Shown: positions 1 through 19,729, counted from the stretch's first letter. The stretch: DNA of 64,000 bases from Trochalopteron elliotii (GCA_024734555.1 JANPWX010000118.1:1416820-1480819), one strand, 5' to 3'. The notes: generated from the letters alone by a model not told the origin. Translations and numbers: made by a program.

Positions 1-611
1 TTTCCATGGTTGTATAGCACCAATAATGCTCCTGGATGCTGCACGGACCAGGGGCACTCCCTGGGGATGCTCCATCACCTCGTGCTTGGCTGCAGTGTCC
101 CCTTTCCAGGGACAGAGGGTGGGTGTCAGGGCAGTGTAGGTGTGACAACATGCAGGGTGGTGGTGATGGGGTGCTGGGTGGAGGTGAGAGGGAGCAGGGT
201 GGCAGTGGTGACGGGGTCCAGGGTGGTACTCCTGGCACTACTCTTAGGGAGCTGGAGCTCTACCCTGCATCCCACCACAGCAACCCTCCCAAAAACGCTT
301 CTGGGAAAACCTGAGCTGCATCAAAGCGCGGCGAGCCAAACGCTTGGCTCCCTCCCTCTTCCCGGGTTCGGGGCTGTTTTATGCCCCGTCCCCGCCTCTG
401 TCCCAGCCCGAATTCCTCAGCCTGGCCCGCGCCCCGCAGCGCGTGTGCCCCCCGTCGCCGTTCGGGGTTCCGGAGGGTGCGGGGGCAGCCCCAGGTGGGG
501 CCGGGCGGGCGGCGGGGCCGGGCCGGGGGCGGAGGCGGGCGGGCCGTCCCATTTCCTCGGCCGCGCAGCAGCTGCCGGGACCAGCCGGCGGGACGGGGCC
601 GCGGCGCTGAG

Positions 612-6690
<6,079 letters not shown>

Positions 6691-7535
6691 CAGACAGGAG
6701 GGTGTGCAGGTCCTCTCCTCTGAGATGTCACCATTCCTTTCACCTGTGCACCAGGAGGGGCGAGGAGATACCAAATCTGCTGCCACTTTATGGTGACTTT
6801 CGACACCGGCTGAGCCCAGCACGTTGCAGGGCCAACAGAAAACAAGGTGGTCGGGCACAGGTTGTGCAAGTCTCTTCTCCCCCACCATGACAGCGTGCCC
6901 CGGGGCAGAGACCCCTGCAGAGGACAGGTGAGCACACACAGTGACATGATGCCACCAGGTCCTGCATACCTCCTGCCATGAGCACAGTGCACACACATGG
7001 GGCTGGCACACAGCACGGGGGTGCGAGGCGCGCCCTCTGCTCTCACCTGCGAGCACACGCACCGTGCCACAGACAAGGGTGCACAGCACAAGATTCACCC
7101 AAAGACCAAACCACCTGCACACTCCCCTGCACAGCACAGACAGCTGTGAGTGAAGCAGGCACAGACACACACCTTGTTTGCTTGCCTTGCCATGGAGATG
7201 GCACAGCTTCACTGCCTAGGCTCCGTCCAAACCCAACTCGCTTTGGAGACACAAAGAAAGCTGAGTTACCCTACAGCTCAAAGATGAGCTCCCAGGCCAC
7301 CAAACCAAAGCCACTTGTGAGCACCTGAAGCTAGATGTCCTCAGCCCAACCTTAGAGACCTCAGACACCATCCTAAGGCAGCACAGCAGAAGGATGCCTT
7401 GCCACCTAGGCTAGAGAAGGAGAGAGGAGGCTGCCAAACCAGCCCTTTTGCACCAGCACTTAAGAAAACATCTTCCTTGAAAGACTGTTTTATACAAACT
7501 TGCCAATAAAGAGCCCACCATGCTACTGCAAGAGC
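6691..7535 (+). other. KIAA0040: KIAA0040 3' UTR with candidate polyadenylation signal
   Basis: After the TAG at 6688-6690 no coding sequence is recognised. An AATAAA lies at 7505-7510, giving an inferred 3' UTR of about 0.8 kb. A second AATAAA at 9628-9633 could serve a longer transcript, and the human 3' UTR is also long. The choice between the two cannot be made from sequence alone. Confidence 0.45.
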
Positions 7536-10500
7536 AGAAACACAACCTGAGGCTGTGTAAAAGCTTTGCTATGGGCATTAGAGTTATTTATTGAATGACT
7601 ACTAAAGAAGAGCAGGACCAAAGTCCCCTCTGGAGTGGGAACAGGCACATGGAAGCAGTATTGAAGCAGCAGACATGGTTTTCTGGCACACTCAGCCATC
7701 ACCTCTCCCTGCAGCCCTGTGCCATGTGTCAGACACATACAGACCCATCAACACGTGCTGCCTCAGCTGATGGATGCCAGCTCTGTGTGCTGCACTGGAG
7801 GTTTCTGTATGACTGTCAGGCTGACCAGTTCTGGGATTTTCAATGTGCTGTAGAAGCAAAGTAAATCCCACGTGCAGAGTCATCCCTTACACAGGGATAC
7901 ATTATACAGCCAGACTCTGCACCTCTCTCCATCCTCATGTTCCTTGGAAAGACGGTTCAGCTGGGCACAGCAGCTAACAGGACCACACTCAGCCCTCATC
8001 CTTGCTCTGTTTCCCACCTGGCTTGTGTTCCCATCCTATGTCCCTTGAGCTGGTAGTCTCCTCTGCTCCCCAGTCTCTGTCCCACCAGGCTCTGTCTCCC
8101 CCATCTCTTTTTCCATTGAGAGATGCATGTGTGTGATGAGAAGCCTCATCACATCTGGGTTTTGCCCTGTCTGTACACTGGATGTCTTGCTTCCATTTTC
8201 TTCCAGTTCTTGAGCCACTGGAGCAGACCAGAGCTGCCAGCCAGAGCCAGACATCTGGGGAACAAACAGCAAAACCCACGTGGGCAAGCCTGGACAGAGC
8301 TGCTGGGCACAGCTGCTTCAGCCCAGGCAAGGGTGATGCCACCTTCCCCTCACTTGGAGGACAAAGCCACTGGCTGGAAGCAGCTGCTTGTGTCACCCGG
8401 TGCCAGCACAGCCTGTTCTGTCTGATGCAGGCAGGGCTGTGATGGTCACATCATGTCACAGGGTTTGGCTGCCTGTGACTGTGCTGGGAACAGCCATGAG
8501 GCTGGGCTCCTCCTCACACAGCCCTTTAAATTGACCCCATATGTGCCTGATTTCCCAGTTTGCTTTGTCACCATTGAAATTAGTGACTCCCTTCTGTTCC
8601 AAAACAGGAAGCAACATAAAATGGTATAAAAATTAGGATTTGCCACATGTCCTGCTAGGAAACGCAGGAATAGCTCTGATTTCTGTCCCAAGCTCTCAGC
8701 CTAGCCAAGATCCTAGAGAACTGCACTGCACTGTGTTATTCCATCTTCCTTCCCTCCTTTCCCCATCCAAGTACTTCCCTCAGCCCTCCTGCCTCCACAC
8801 TCACCGGGTGGCCAAAGGAGCTCATGCAGGTGCTGTGATCCAGAGGCACGAGCAGCCCTGAAGGCAGGGTGGTGCTGCCTGGAGGAATCAAAACAAAAAC
8901 TGGAGTAAAGGGAAACACGATGGGAGGCCAGAGGTTCAGCCAAACAAGCAGGGGCACGGAGGCAGCAAGCACTGTCAGAATACAGCCTACCTGGTGTAGA
9001 GGTGCCAGGCTTTGCAGGGCTTCCTGCAGGAAGGCTTTTCTCCAGGAAGCATAGCAAGTAACTCCAGGTGAGGAGAACCAATTCCTACCAGAGAACTGCC
9101 AGGAAAATGTGAGCATTGTATCACACACACCCCCAGATCCAGGCTTTGGGGAGTTCAGAGCTAGGTCAATTTCAAGAGCTCCCCAAAATCATCATTCAAG
9201 CCACCCCTGGGCTGGGCAGGGAGGGACCAGGAAACAACTCTGCCCTGATCCATCCAACCAGTGCATGGTCCAAGCCTCCTCACCCCCTACAGCATGGGGA
9301 CTGGCTTCCTTGGTGTCTACTGTTTGAGCCAAACCATGCACTGAATCAGCTGCTTCTGGAGGAAAAAACAAAAGAGCAGCAACAGCCTGAGGTGCACCAG
9401 AACCTGTTAGCCAGCAGCTGGGCAGCAGCAACCCTGCAGCACCCACATTACCAAGGGGGCAGAGATGCACAGTACAGAAACTCCACTGCACGGTCCCTGC
9501 TCTCCAGACACCCCAGCTCTGCCTCTCACCACTGCATTTCAGTATCAACCTTCAATTTCCCTCAAAAAGTCCATGCAACAGGAACAAAAACAAAACAAAT
9601 TTTGTGCAATTTTTTTTTTAAACCAAAAATAAAGGACTCAAACTGCAAACAAACACTGTATCAGTCATGTGTTTATTTTCGTGGGGAACCTGTGTCCTGG
9701 CCCTACATAAGAGACAGGGAGAGCTCAGAGGCTGTGCAGTCTTTGCCTGCAGCCAGCTGTGCAGCTTAAGAGACCTTTTCTTAAAGAAACAGCTTGAAAG
9801 TTAATGGCCTTGCTTTGTTAATGAGCACAGCCAAGCTCCTCTACCCAAGGGCAAGAAGTAGTGGGAAGAACAAAAGGTGTGTTTGTGCTGTGGGAGGTGG
9901 GCTGCAGTTTTGTTTTTTCTTACAGAGGATCATGGACTACTTAATTCCAGTTGGTTTTGATCAGACAAGTATTTCATGGTGTCTGCAGCTTGCTGGGCAG
10001 AGCCTTTCCAAACCCGACACCGTGGAGCTCTTGCCTCCATGAGGGCAAAAATTAAAAACCTGCTTGTCAGCTGGATGAGGCACCAAGCTGTCCCTTGCCC
10101 ACAAAGCTGAGGCTCCGGAAGAGGCTGGTGAAAAAGGAGTGCAGAACTGCAGTGATGAGCAGTTAGAAATGGCAGAGGCCCACTTCCTGGAGAAGAAAGG
10201 AGCTTCTTGCTTCTCTCCAGATGTTAGACAGTGGATTTAGGGCAAGCTGTTCTTGGGTAGTGTGGGTTGTAAGGGAAAAGGATAGTTCCAGGGTCCTATG
10301 TTGGAAATATGCTGTGGCTGAGATGAAGCTGAGAATCCTGGAGAAGTCTAGAGATTGAAGGGAAGCAAAAATGCCCATCAAATCCCTCTCTGATGGAAGA
10401 ATTAGATCCTCACTGACCATTCCACTATTTATTCAGCCAACAAAGCATAGAGCAGTGACCAAAAGTAACAGCACTGCTTTCCAAGCAAGTGTCCAGTGCA

Positions 10501-13215
10501 GTTAAGATACTTCAGGCCTCTCTCCAAATCACAGCAACACAGAAATGCAGTGTCTTTGAGAAGAGGCATCCTTTCCCTTCTCTTCCTGGGTAAATACAGC
10601 AACATTTCTCTGCAGTCCCAGAAACAGCAGATATATCACAACAGATGGGTCCTGGCTGGTAGGACCCAACTACAGGATAATCCTCATCAACACAGCAATG
10701 CCAGAGCAGTAGGATCTTTCTGAGATTCAAATTCTGCCCTGGTGTGTTGCAAATCAGTGTATCAACTTTTAAGTGATTTCAGAGCAAGGCAGAGGTTTTG
10801 AGAATGTATTGGCTCTCCAGCATCACTGTTACAGGGCCACGTTTAACAGCAGCAAGGGGTAGTAAAGGGATATGACATTTTTATGGGACTATGCCAACCA
10901 TCCTGAGCCTCCAATCCAGAACAGCAGTTCCTCAAGGCAAACAAACTGCATTATCTGAGCAGTCCCAGCCTCCCAGGCCGTAGCACAGACTCAGTTAACC
11001 CCAAAGAGGTCCTTTCGCAGAGGCCAGCTGGATACCGGGAAGTCTCTCCTGCGTGAAGAGACAATGCCATCCTGTGGCAGTTCGGGAATACTGACTTTGC
11101 AATGGTTTTCCAGCAGCTGTCACTTTGCCCTTCCTGGTCAGAGAGGTGCATTAGAAGTGACAGACAGACCCTCCTCAGAAACTGCAGATAAGGTGCCTCG
11201 TTTGCCTTTAGCTCAAAAACAAAGCTTATAGCGCTTAAGAGAATATTCCCTGCTCCCAGGTGGGATTCAGCTTTAGGATGGGATTATGTTTGGCTGCTGC
11301 ACAGGAAAGTCTCAGGTAACAATCATGCCTGCTGTTTTTCAGAGCATACAATTACTTTTGGAGTGGCTGTGTGTGAAGAGTAGTCCTCCTCTCCCTCTCA
11401 GTCACCTTCCTGATGACTTCATTGAGCCCTTTAACTGAATAACAAACTGAAATCTGTCCTTGCCTACAGACAAGTGGGCAACAGGGAGAAAACACTTCAC
11501 AGTAAAGAGTCCTCATCGTTTCCCCATGTCCTTCCCTCATGCTCTTAGCACAGAGCCTGCAAAACACTTCAAGTGCAATTTTCCTTTCTACTCCTCTCAA
11601 CATTAGTCTCCTCCTGCCCCCAAACCAGGGCTTGGATATTCTAACACAGCTCAGACAAGTCTCTGCCCACCTGCCCACCCAAGAGGCACAGCCCTGAAAG
11701 TACAAGAAAGAATTTAGTCCTCACCTTTGAGAGACAACTCTCTAGGTGCCTCTCCTCAGCCAGGTCCTAGCAAGCACAGATCAGTTAAGCCCTTCCCAGA
11801 GTTAAGCCACAAAGAGAGCACAACCCCCATCTCTGCTTTGGAGCAGACCCCAAAGACCTGATCTGCACAGTGCCATTCCAGGTCTGGGTAATGCTTCCAC
11901 TTTGTGCAAAATACCTAAACAGGAAGCAAAAAAATTCTACCACTCAAAGCAAAGAAGACGGAAATATTTTAAGACCTCCTTTATTTGCTATTATATTACT
12001 TTCTCCCAAGTCTGGGAAGGATTCTTTAGAATGTATTACTCAGCACTGCAATAGAAAAGGCCATTAAGACATGGGACAACCATGTCCCAGTGTGCTCAGA
12101 CAAGGAAGCCTTTGAGCAAGCAGCATTTGGTTAGCTCATACATCTTCCCTGGCTGGAGCTGGCTGTCCAGAATTTTAGTATCTTCTCCGGGAAAGAAAAT
12201 AAACCTCACCTTTACAGCTGTGACTAAAAAGAAAAAACAGAACAAGCAGTTAAACGTGAAACCACGCACTGGGGCACGCAGGATCAGTTTAACTCCAAGA
12301 GATGCTCATTTTAGAGGTGGATGACAAGTGTTATCATTTCAGCATCACTACCTGCCACACTGCTGATGAAAAAGCAGAAGGCAGTAGATGGAACAGTTGC
12401 ATAGGGAATTTGGTTAATTGTCTGGAAGCAAGCAGTACAGAGAGGCAGGTCTGGCATGGTGAGCAGAGCCTGGAGGAGAGAGGACCTTACATTCACCCTG
12501 TTCTGGGCCTCACCGTAGAGTGTGAACATCAATTTACTGCACATCTCCTTAGGTTTTTCTCTGGGCTGGGAAACATGACACAAGCAAAATAACAAGGTTT
12601 TAACCAGCAGAGATGTGATACTGGAGGCTGAAGAAGCAACTCTGCAGAACACACATGGGTTAATGAGCCTTGCCAGCAGACTGGCAGCATTTCCCAAAAC
12701 CCAGCTCTCGCAGGAAGAATAGGGAATGTGCCCAAATAATGAGGAGAACTGCAGAACAAAAGAGGGAGAAGAAGCAGTCTCAGAAAAATTTGCTCTGATG
12801 TAAATTAGGGGGCTATTATTTGTTAGTAGGTTCAAATTTATTTTTGGAAGTCTGAAGTGGATGGCACCAGAGAAGGACAGAATTAAGATGACTCTGTAGC
12901 CCAGTGTTAAGGCTGGTTTTACATAAAATTCATAGAAGTTGCATGTATTGGATCAAACAGGTCAAGCTGAATCAATGCTTAGTCAACCAGAGAATCTACA
13001 AGCAGGATGCCCCCACAAGTCTCCTCCTAGACTCTGGAACATCACCCACCAGGAGCTCCAAAGGCTGGTAGCAGGTTTGCCTGCAGATCCAGATGTCCCT
13101 GGGTGCACATTGGTCAGCCATTGTCTCCTTTGTATTGGAGAAAGCTGTCTGAATCAAACTTTGTTAAGAAATACTGAATCATTATCTTTGGATATTGTCC
13201 TGCAGAGAGTTCTAT
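7536..13215. other. Intergenic interval between KIAA0040 and TNN remnants
   Basis: I recognise no gene here. The two flanking genes converge. A minus-strand AATAAA at 12837-12842 lies about 375 bases beyond the last TNN stop codon and could have been the old TNN polyadenylation signal. A 174-codon minus-strand open frame at 12311-12835 has no recognisable similarity. Confidence 0.4.
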
Positions 13216-13362
13216 TTAAGCCCTCATCTTCTTCCTCTTCTCTGATAAAGACTTCCTCCTCCTCCCCCGGATTGGCTCATTACTGGAAGACTGAGGACAG
13301 ATATTCATCTCCATAAAAGGGATGGAGAATTCATGTCCTTTCCATGACTCCCAGTTCACACC
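13216..13362 (-). pseudogene. TNN: TNN remnant: last FBG exon (GVNWE, C-terminal tail)
   Basis: A clean CCCAG acceptor precedes GVNWESWKGHEFSIPF, the hallmark final part of a tenascin fibrinogen domain, followed by MEMNICP and a basic tail ending in a TAA (13216-13218). The 49 codons are open. The usual arginine of the K-x-R-P motif is cysteine, a CGN to TGN type of change. This is the best preserved FBG exon. Confidence 0.85.
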
Positions 13363-13573
13363 CTGGGAAAAGACCAAGGAATTTCTCTTTCCAAAGTGCC
13401 CAGAGCAGGTCTAGGTCTGGAGTCTACCAGTGCCCACCTCAAATACCATTTAACCCTCCAATAAACAGAGACTTTAATTATAATCAGTCTTTCAGACACT
13501 CTTAATATTGATCAAACCTCTATCTAGCTTGGAACACAACAGGACTGAGCCATCTTCAATCCCAAATTAAGCC

Positions 13574-13963
13574 TGTACAGCAAGATGTACCCCAAGGCAT
13601 GCACTAAAAACCAAGGGAAAGGCTATATCAGACAGTGAGCAAGCATCCCAATGTGGTTCCCAGTGAGGGTTTTGTAGCCCTGGTTCATGCCTGACATGTT
13701 TTGGTTTCTGAAATTCCTTTCCCAGACAATTTTCTGTAAACAAGAGACATGTTTTTGGCAAAAATGTTTACATTATTTCTCTAGGAGGGACTTCTTCTTG
13801 ATGTCCCTCAGCTCTGACCAATGTGATTGAAGAGGTTTGTCTTCTTGTCACCAATCAAATTGGTCTGTGTAAAATACTATAAAAGGGGAGGCACTTTCTG
13901 AGAATAAAGGAGTCACTTTTTCAGCCTTCTGAAGTCGGAGTCTTTGTGTCATTGTGGTGTACA
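13574..13963 (+). mobile_element. Solo LTR-like element in the last TNN intron
   Basis: The segment has LTR architecture on the plus strand. A CCAAT-type block lies near 13850, TATAAAA at 13878-13884 and AATAAA at 13903-13908. About 55 bases further on it ends with a GT-rich tract closing in TGTACA. The left end is taken at a TGTACAG giving matching TGTA...TACA termini, but no target-site duplication was found, so the left border is uncertain. No internal retroviral genes accompany it. Confidence 0.5.
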
Positions 13964-14216
13964 ATAGCAACAGTGTTCCTTTAGGTGTTGCCCTCAGAAA
14001 TCAACACAGCTTCACCTCAAGAAGCAGGGAGCCATGAGCTCAGGTCCTCTGGATCCAGGGAGGAGAGAGTAAGAGCTGTAAGTTTTGTTATGGATCATTT
14101 TGCTTTCTAATGAAATGAATTGGAGGGCAATCCCTCCTGCTCCAAGGAAAGACACTCCCTCCGTGTGTTTTCTCAGGCTATAAAGAGATAATCAGCACAC
14201 CAGCTCTGCTGCTCAA

Positions 14217-14380
14217 GCCACTGTGATTGCTCTCCCCGTGCCTCCTGTTGAGGTTGGCCAGGTGGCAGTTCTTACACCACCATGCACCGTGGTGCCTCAG
14301 GGCACAGCTGCTGAGAGCCACATCATTGTCCCTGTCCCATGTTGTGAGCTTCCAGCCATTGTGGTAGGTCCTTGCATCCC
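14217..14380 (-). pseudogene. TNN: TNN remnant: FBG exon with DARTYHNGW and KNCHLAN
   Basis: After a TTTTAG acceptor the frame reads DARTYHNGWKL, WDRDNDVALSSCAL, WWCKNCHLAN and RRHGESNHS, which is diagnostic FBG sequence (calcium-site and CHLAN region). The expected donor after the HS-x codon reads TTGAGC where GTGAGC would be expected (14216-14211), so the G of the donor appears lost. Reading on, the frame hits a TAG in the flanking sequence. A tyrosine in the WWYKNC motif is cysteine. Confidence 0.8.
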
Positions 14381-15032
14381 CTAAAAGAAGGGATCAAAGA
14401 CATGGATAGTAAGTTACTACAGCTGCTCAGCCTGAGGGCTTATCCACCCTTCAGGTGGGACACAGCAGGCCTGGGAGAGGAGAAGCCACAGCACAGGACA
14501 GGTCTGGACACAAATCTCTAAAGCACTGCTATTACAGGGCAGGTCCAAGGGGTGGATCCTCCCAGCTGAAGGGAGGATCCCTTATGGCAAGAGGGTATTA
14601 AAGGACAAATGGAAGACTATGGACACAAGAGCAATAGTGGATTTAGCAGTGGCAGAAGCCACCAGTGCTGTTGAGCAAACTCCCATCTGAGTAAAAGACA
14701 CTTTTATTCCCTCTCAGCTGGGAAGCCCCAGCAGCTGCTGCCCCATCAGCACAGGTTACCTCATGGAAATTTCCCAGCTTGCTTTTTCAGGCATTTCCCT
14801 GGGTGACAAAGCCCTCTCTTCCCCATGAACAAGCAACTCTTTCTCCTGTCTTCAGCATGAGACAGGCCCATGGAGGCACTCTCAGTCTCCCTAGAAAGAC
14901 TTTTCTCCTCAAGAGAACCACATCTGATCCAACCTGACCCAAGGAGCTCCCACTCTACTGGCAAAACAAATACACAGGTCCCAGCATTTGCTTCCCTGTG
15001 CAGAGACAGCACCAGTACAAGGCCCTCCTCAC

Positions 15033-15198
15033 CAGCACTGGCTCTGTAATTCCCCACTACCAGCCTGTACCTGTCCCTGCTTGAGGCAACCTGGAAGAAG
15101 TCATAGACAGCACAGTCAGTCACTGGCTGTCCACAAATCCACACAGAGCTCATAGCAGATGGAGCTGCAGCTCGTGAGGTTGTGCAGCTTGCCAAGAC
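15033..15198 (-). pseudogene. TNN: TNN remnant: FBG exon with a two-base deletion
   Basis: A TTTCAG acceptor is followed by LGKLHNLT, YELCVDLWTASD, then TGA in that frame. The continuation, AVYDFFQVASSRDRY and VVGNYRASAG, lies in another frame up to an intact GTGAGG donor. The exon is 166 bases, where the aligned human exon would be about 168. The simplest reading is a two-base loss between TASD and AVYDFF. This breaks the fibrinogen domain. Confidence 0.83.
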
Positions 15199-16144
15199 CT
15201 GAAATAAAAGACAGTTACTCCATAAAGTGGGAAGCCTGTTCACCTTTGCAGTCTTAGACCCTCACCCCATGACCATTTTGGTTAAATCAGCTATTTCCTG
15301 CCTCCTCCTCCTCTGCTTGTGGCTTCATGACAATTTGCCAAGTTTATGCTGTCTTATCTCAGTTTCTGGCAAGAGACAGAAATGTCAGAAAAAACAAACA
15401 CTCTTAACCAGCACAAGACTGGCTGTACTGCAACATTATTTTTCCCAGACCATTTAAAGGCTCTTACTCCAAAAACTTTGCCCTATTTAATGCTGGATTC
15501 TCTGATTCACACTCTGCATTTTCTGGCTGTACATAAGCACTGGGGCAAATACTTTCTGTACAAATTTTACAGTTTATTTCCCACAAATCTGAGCATGATC
15601 TGAACACTTAGACAAAACAAGCTTAGACAAGATCCACAAGGCATTTGGGTTTCTAAACTTCACCAAGATCAGAGGGGCTTGGCAGTAACAAACAACTTAT
15701 TTCAGTGGAGAAAATCACTTATCACTGAAAGGTGAAAAAGGTAGTATTTTACTCTGTTTGTTTAGGGAGATTGCTATCAGAGAACCTCAGACCTCACTCC
15801 TCCACATTCACACACACACACCCCACCTCAAAGCACCCTCAGCCTTCAGATTACTTTGAGTCACTCCACACCTCCTGTGTGGCCAGAGTCGAGGTGCATG
15901 CTCACAGCACTGGCAATGAAAACACTGACAGGCATCAGCTGAACTGCATTAACTGTACATACACATAACCCCAGACTGTGGCTACATCAGCATCCACCAC
16001 CCTCCCTAAGACATGCTACTCCATTCAGGAAGGAGCTGAAACATGGGAGTGCAGCAGAGAGAAAGGAGCCCCAGCTAACATTTGTGTCGTGTCCATGTGA
16101 TTACATTCATCAAAAAGCAGGAAGAGGAGCAGAGCCTCACTCAC

Positions 16145-16278
16145 TATCCACCTGCCTCTGCCAGTGGCCATGTCACAGTACACCTGCAGCAGCCTGCTGC
16201 CATCCCTGTTTAGATAAATGGTGTACATGCTGCTAGAGGCATTTCTATTTGCTCCACCTGGCTGTAGTCTGTGGGATA
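16145..16278 (-). pseudogene. TNN: TNN remnant: first FBG exon with a one-base deletion and Cys to Tyr
   Basis: After a CTACCAG acceptor the frame reads YPTDYSQVEQ, where tenascins have PTDCSQ. The conserved first cysteine of the fibrinogen domain is therefore tyrosine. The downstream part, NRNASSSMYTIYLNRDGS and LQVYCDMATGRGRWI, is in a different frame, consistent with loss of one A in a run of As after the Gln codon. The GTGAGT donor after the WI codons is intact. The usual GGGW is RGRW. Confidence 0.85.
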
Positions 16279-19200
16279 CTGGTAGAGGAAGCTCACTGTG
16301 TGAACAGAGCAAGAAAAACTGTCCATCAACAAAGCAGGAAGAGGCACATCACCTTGGGAAGCTCCTATGGACAAGGGTACTGGAAGAGAAGCACAGAAAC
16401 AGTGCACAGTGTAAAGGTACCTATATTATAGCTAGAAAGAAATAATATGGATTAGGAGTCAACATAGTTTACCACCAACTGATGACAAGGTACACATACT
16501 CCTTTCACTCAACTTCCAGAAGGGTAACTCAGGGCCAGTGTCCCAAACTTTGAGGAGAGGTCCCCACAAATTTCCAAGGAATGTGCAAAACCTTGTGAAA
16601 GTGTTGTGTAACTTTTATAGTTTGTAAAGTGAAGTGTCTGTCAGTCAGAAATTCAAGGCTTATCTCCCATCAATCTGCTCTCAAGACAAGATGTTTATGG
16701 TCAGCTGGGAATTCCACCTCCCTGGTACCAGAGATAACTCACTACAGGAGAGATGTCCAATTTGGGTTATCTCACCAATTAGCAGATTCCTGTAAGGGGG
16801 GAAGGTGCCCTGAGCTATGCATCAGCTGATAGAACAGATAAGTTCTTCTGTGGCAGAGAGGAAGTCCTGCTACACCACTGCATAAATGAAAAACAGAAAC
16901 CACAATGCAAGTTGCCTGAAAGTCAGCCAGTGGCCTTCATAGCTAGAAAGCAGCAGAAGCCTAGCCCAAACAGTGCAAGCCTTCTACAGATCTGGTTTGG
17001 GATGTTCTGTGGGCCTGGTAACTGGCTCAACTGTGCAGTATCCAGGAGCTCCTCACATGTGTGCCTGAGGAGTCTCCATCAGGCTCATCTCTGAGGAGCA
17101 CTCACAGATAGGACAGGTTTAGGCTCCATGCCCAGTCCTGGAGCACAGCTCGAATGTGATCTGCTGAGAGTCTCTACCCTTTGTTCCCCTTCTGCAGATG
17201 AAGAATGACTTCACAGGCTTTGTTGTTGTCATGGTTCAGTTTTCTTTAGTAAATGAAGGAAATCTTTCTTTACAAAGAAACCCAGAGCTTTACAGTTCAC
17301 TCTGTGCTGGATATGGGATACCAGCTCCTTCACTGGCATCAAAGACTTGGCCAGACTTTTCCTGAGCAGTCAGACTGCCCAAGGTCAGCACAAGGAGGAA
17401 AACAGAATTATTTTAATGCAATGCCAGTTAACAGCAGTTGTCAAAAAATGTCTTATGAGGTGCCAACAAGGGCGCTGCAGTGCTTACATCAAGATAAATC
17501 CAATTTTTAAATCTGTGTTGAAAGTAGCAACACTGGAAGCAGCTTCTTCCTAATCTTTATCCTGTGCTTGCTATATTTTATATATTTTGGGAACATCTTA
17601 AGGAAACAATTTGATGGGTAAGGTTTTACTGGCTTTCCAAGTTGTACAGAGGAGGTCCTTGGTGGGCAGTGCTGGCCTCCTGGGAAGAGTGCTCCAGCCC
17701 TGAAGTACACCTGAGTTTATATCAAACTATAAATGAATAATTTATCTCAATTTCCTGCTCTTCCACAAATCTCCCTGGAGGACTGTGGGCACATTGTTGT
17801 CTGTCTTTTTTGTATAAACCAGGCTACAAAACTTGCCAGGCCTTGAAGAATGCTATGAGGATAAGCATAACAAAAATTATAATGCATCAGTGAAATAATG
17901 CTGTCGTGAAAAGGCCACAGAAAAACACAAGGCCATGCTTTGTCTGTCTTAGGCAAACGAGCAGAGTCGAGCAGACTGGCTCCTCCCAGGAAATGCTGCA
18001 CTCCTCGGGCACGGTGCTGCTGCTTAAAGCAGATAAAAAGGCAGAGAGGAAGAAATCAAAACACCAAATGTAAGAGCAGAGGCAGTAGCACTGTAGTTCT
18101 CAGCCCATGTTGTTTAAACGCTGTCTATTCATTACAACCTTACACCAGGCTCATGAATTAAGCAATAGTCCATTACCTAATGAACTTGTGCTTCATTTGG
18201 GAGAGCACTAAACAATTGCTCTAAGTGAAACAACCCAGAAACCTCCCCAGACAAGTTTGTACGTATCTCCAGCTGGACAGGAGAGGGAGCTAAGAGGTAC
18301 CAAATCCATCCTAAGCAGCAAGGGATGGGAAGGGCAGCCTTAGAGGCTGCACAGCTTTGCCCTTAAAGGCCAGCTGGCAGTTCCCGTGGGTGCAGGGGGC
18401 CCCCACAGGGCAGCTCCCTGCCACAGCCAGTTTAATGCTAGGGAGTAATCAGCCAGCACCTTGTGTGAGAAAATGTATTCTTTTTCTCCTCAGAAGTTGT
18501 ATTATTTGAGCAGAGGTATCATTTATTTTTGTGCAGGTATCTTAAAAATATCACTACTAATGTTAAATGGATTCCCTCTCAGCAGTTTCACTTCATGCAA
18601 AATTCCCAGGTGCCTCCATTTTCATGCCCGTTCAAGAAGAAAACCATTTCAATTTGCTGAAACTCTCCTTGAATTTCTGGTTTCAGATTGGTTCAGCCTC
18701 AAGATTTGTCCTCATCAGCTGCCCTTGATCTCTGTAAGCACTGGGGAACTCTTTGGCATCTTGCCCTATATCCAAGCCTAAACTGTTCTATCTCACACCA
18801 GACAAATTCATAAAGTAGAAAAAGTGCATTAGGAAGGTCAATGGATATAGAGTAACCCCAAATATTCCCAGTGCATCACAGTCCTTATGGCTAACTGAAC
18901 AGAACAGATTTAAGCCTGCTTAGCAGTCTCCTAGGACTGGCCTAAGGTGACAAGTCAAAGGGCAGGCCATTATTTTTAACTGTCTCCAATCCTAAAATGG
19001 TTTCATTTTGGTTGTTAAACCTGCTATTGTTAGGCTTGATGACAGCACATGAAGCACTGAATGCTTTTGATTAAGGACTAGTGAAAGCACCATCAGCTGC
19101 CATCACTCTTGCATTATGACATCTGCCTCTTCTATAATCATCTATAGCAGCAGTCTCAGCTATATGTTATATAGCCTGTATGCATGTATTTAAATTACTA

Positions 19201-19729
19201 AATGTAATGATTTAAGTGGGGCTACCACTGTGCACCAATGCCAAAAGTACTCACAAAACATAAAATAACAAGACAGCAGGATCCTTCTGCTAGGAGGAAA
19301 GGGTTAAAAGTGGAATACTGCTGAGGAGGATGGTACATTCAGAGACCTTGCAGATGGTAATGCCCAGGACTGAACAGTAACAGTCTGGGAAACCCCATAT
19401 ATCATGCCTACTGCTGTTTATCCTCTGTTTTGAGAAGTATAAAGATGGAATTAGTGATAATTAAGAGACTTTATCCAGGCTCAAATAATTTCCTACTCTT
19501 CCATGTTTCAGGAAAAGATTATTAAAATAAAATTAAAATTTTATTATTAAAAAAAATTAAATAAAAGGGTGTTTCGTCCCTTGATTCATTACATACTATA
19601 CTTATCAGGGACAGTAGCTGAACTTGTGTCTAGCATATGATCTGCAGCAGGCTAGGAGAAAACAGGCCAGAATTGAGAACACCTCCTCAGCATAGTGTCA
19701 TGCAGCAGCACAAAGATTCTTTGGAATAC

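Noticed and set aside
12311..12835. A 174-codon minus-strand open frame.
   Set aside because: It has no recognisable domain, lies just beyond the TNN stop in what would be old 3' UTR, and composition looks like ordinary non-coding sequence.
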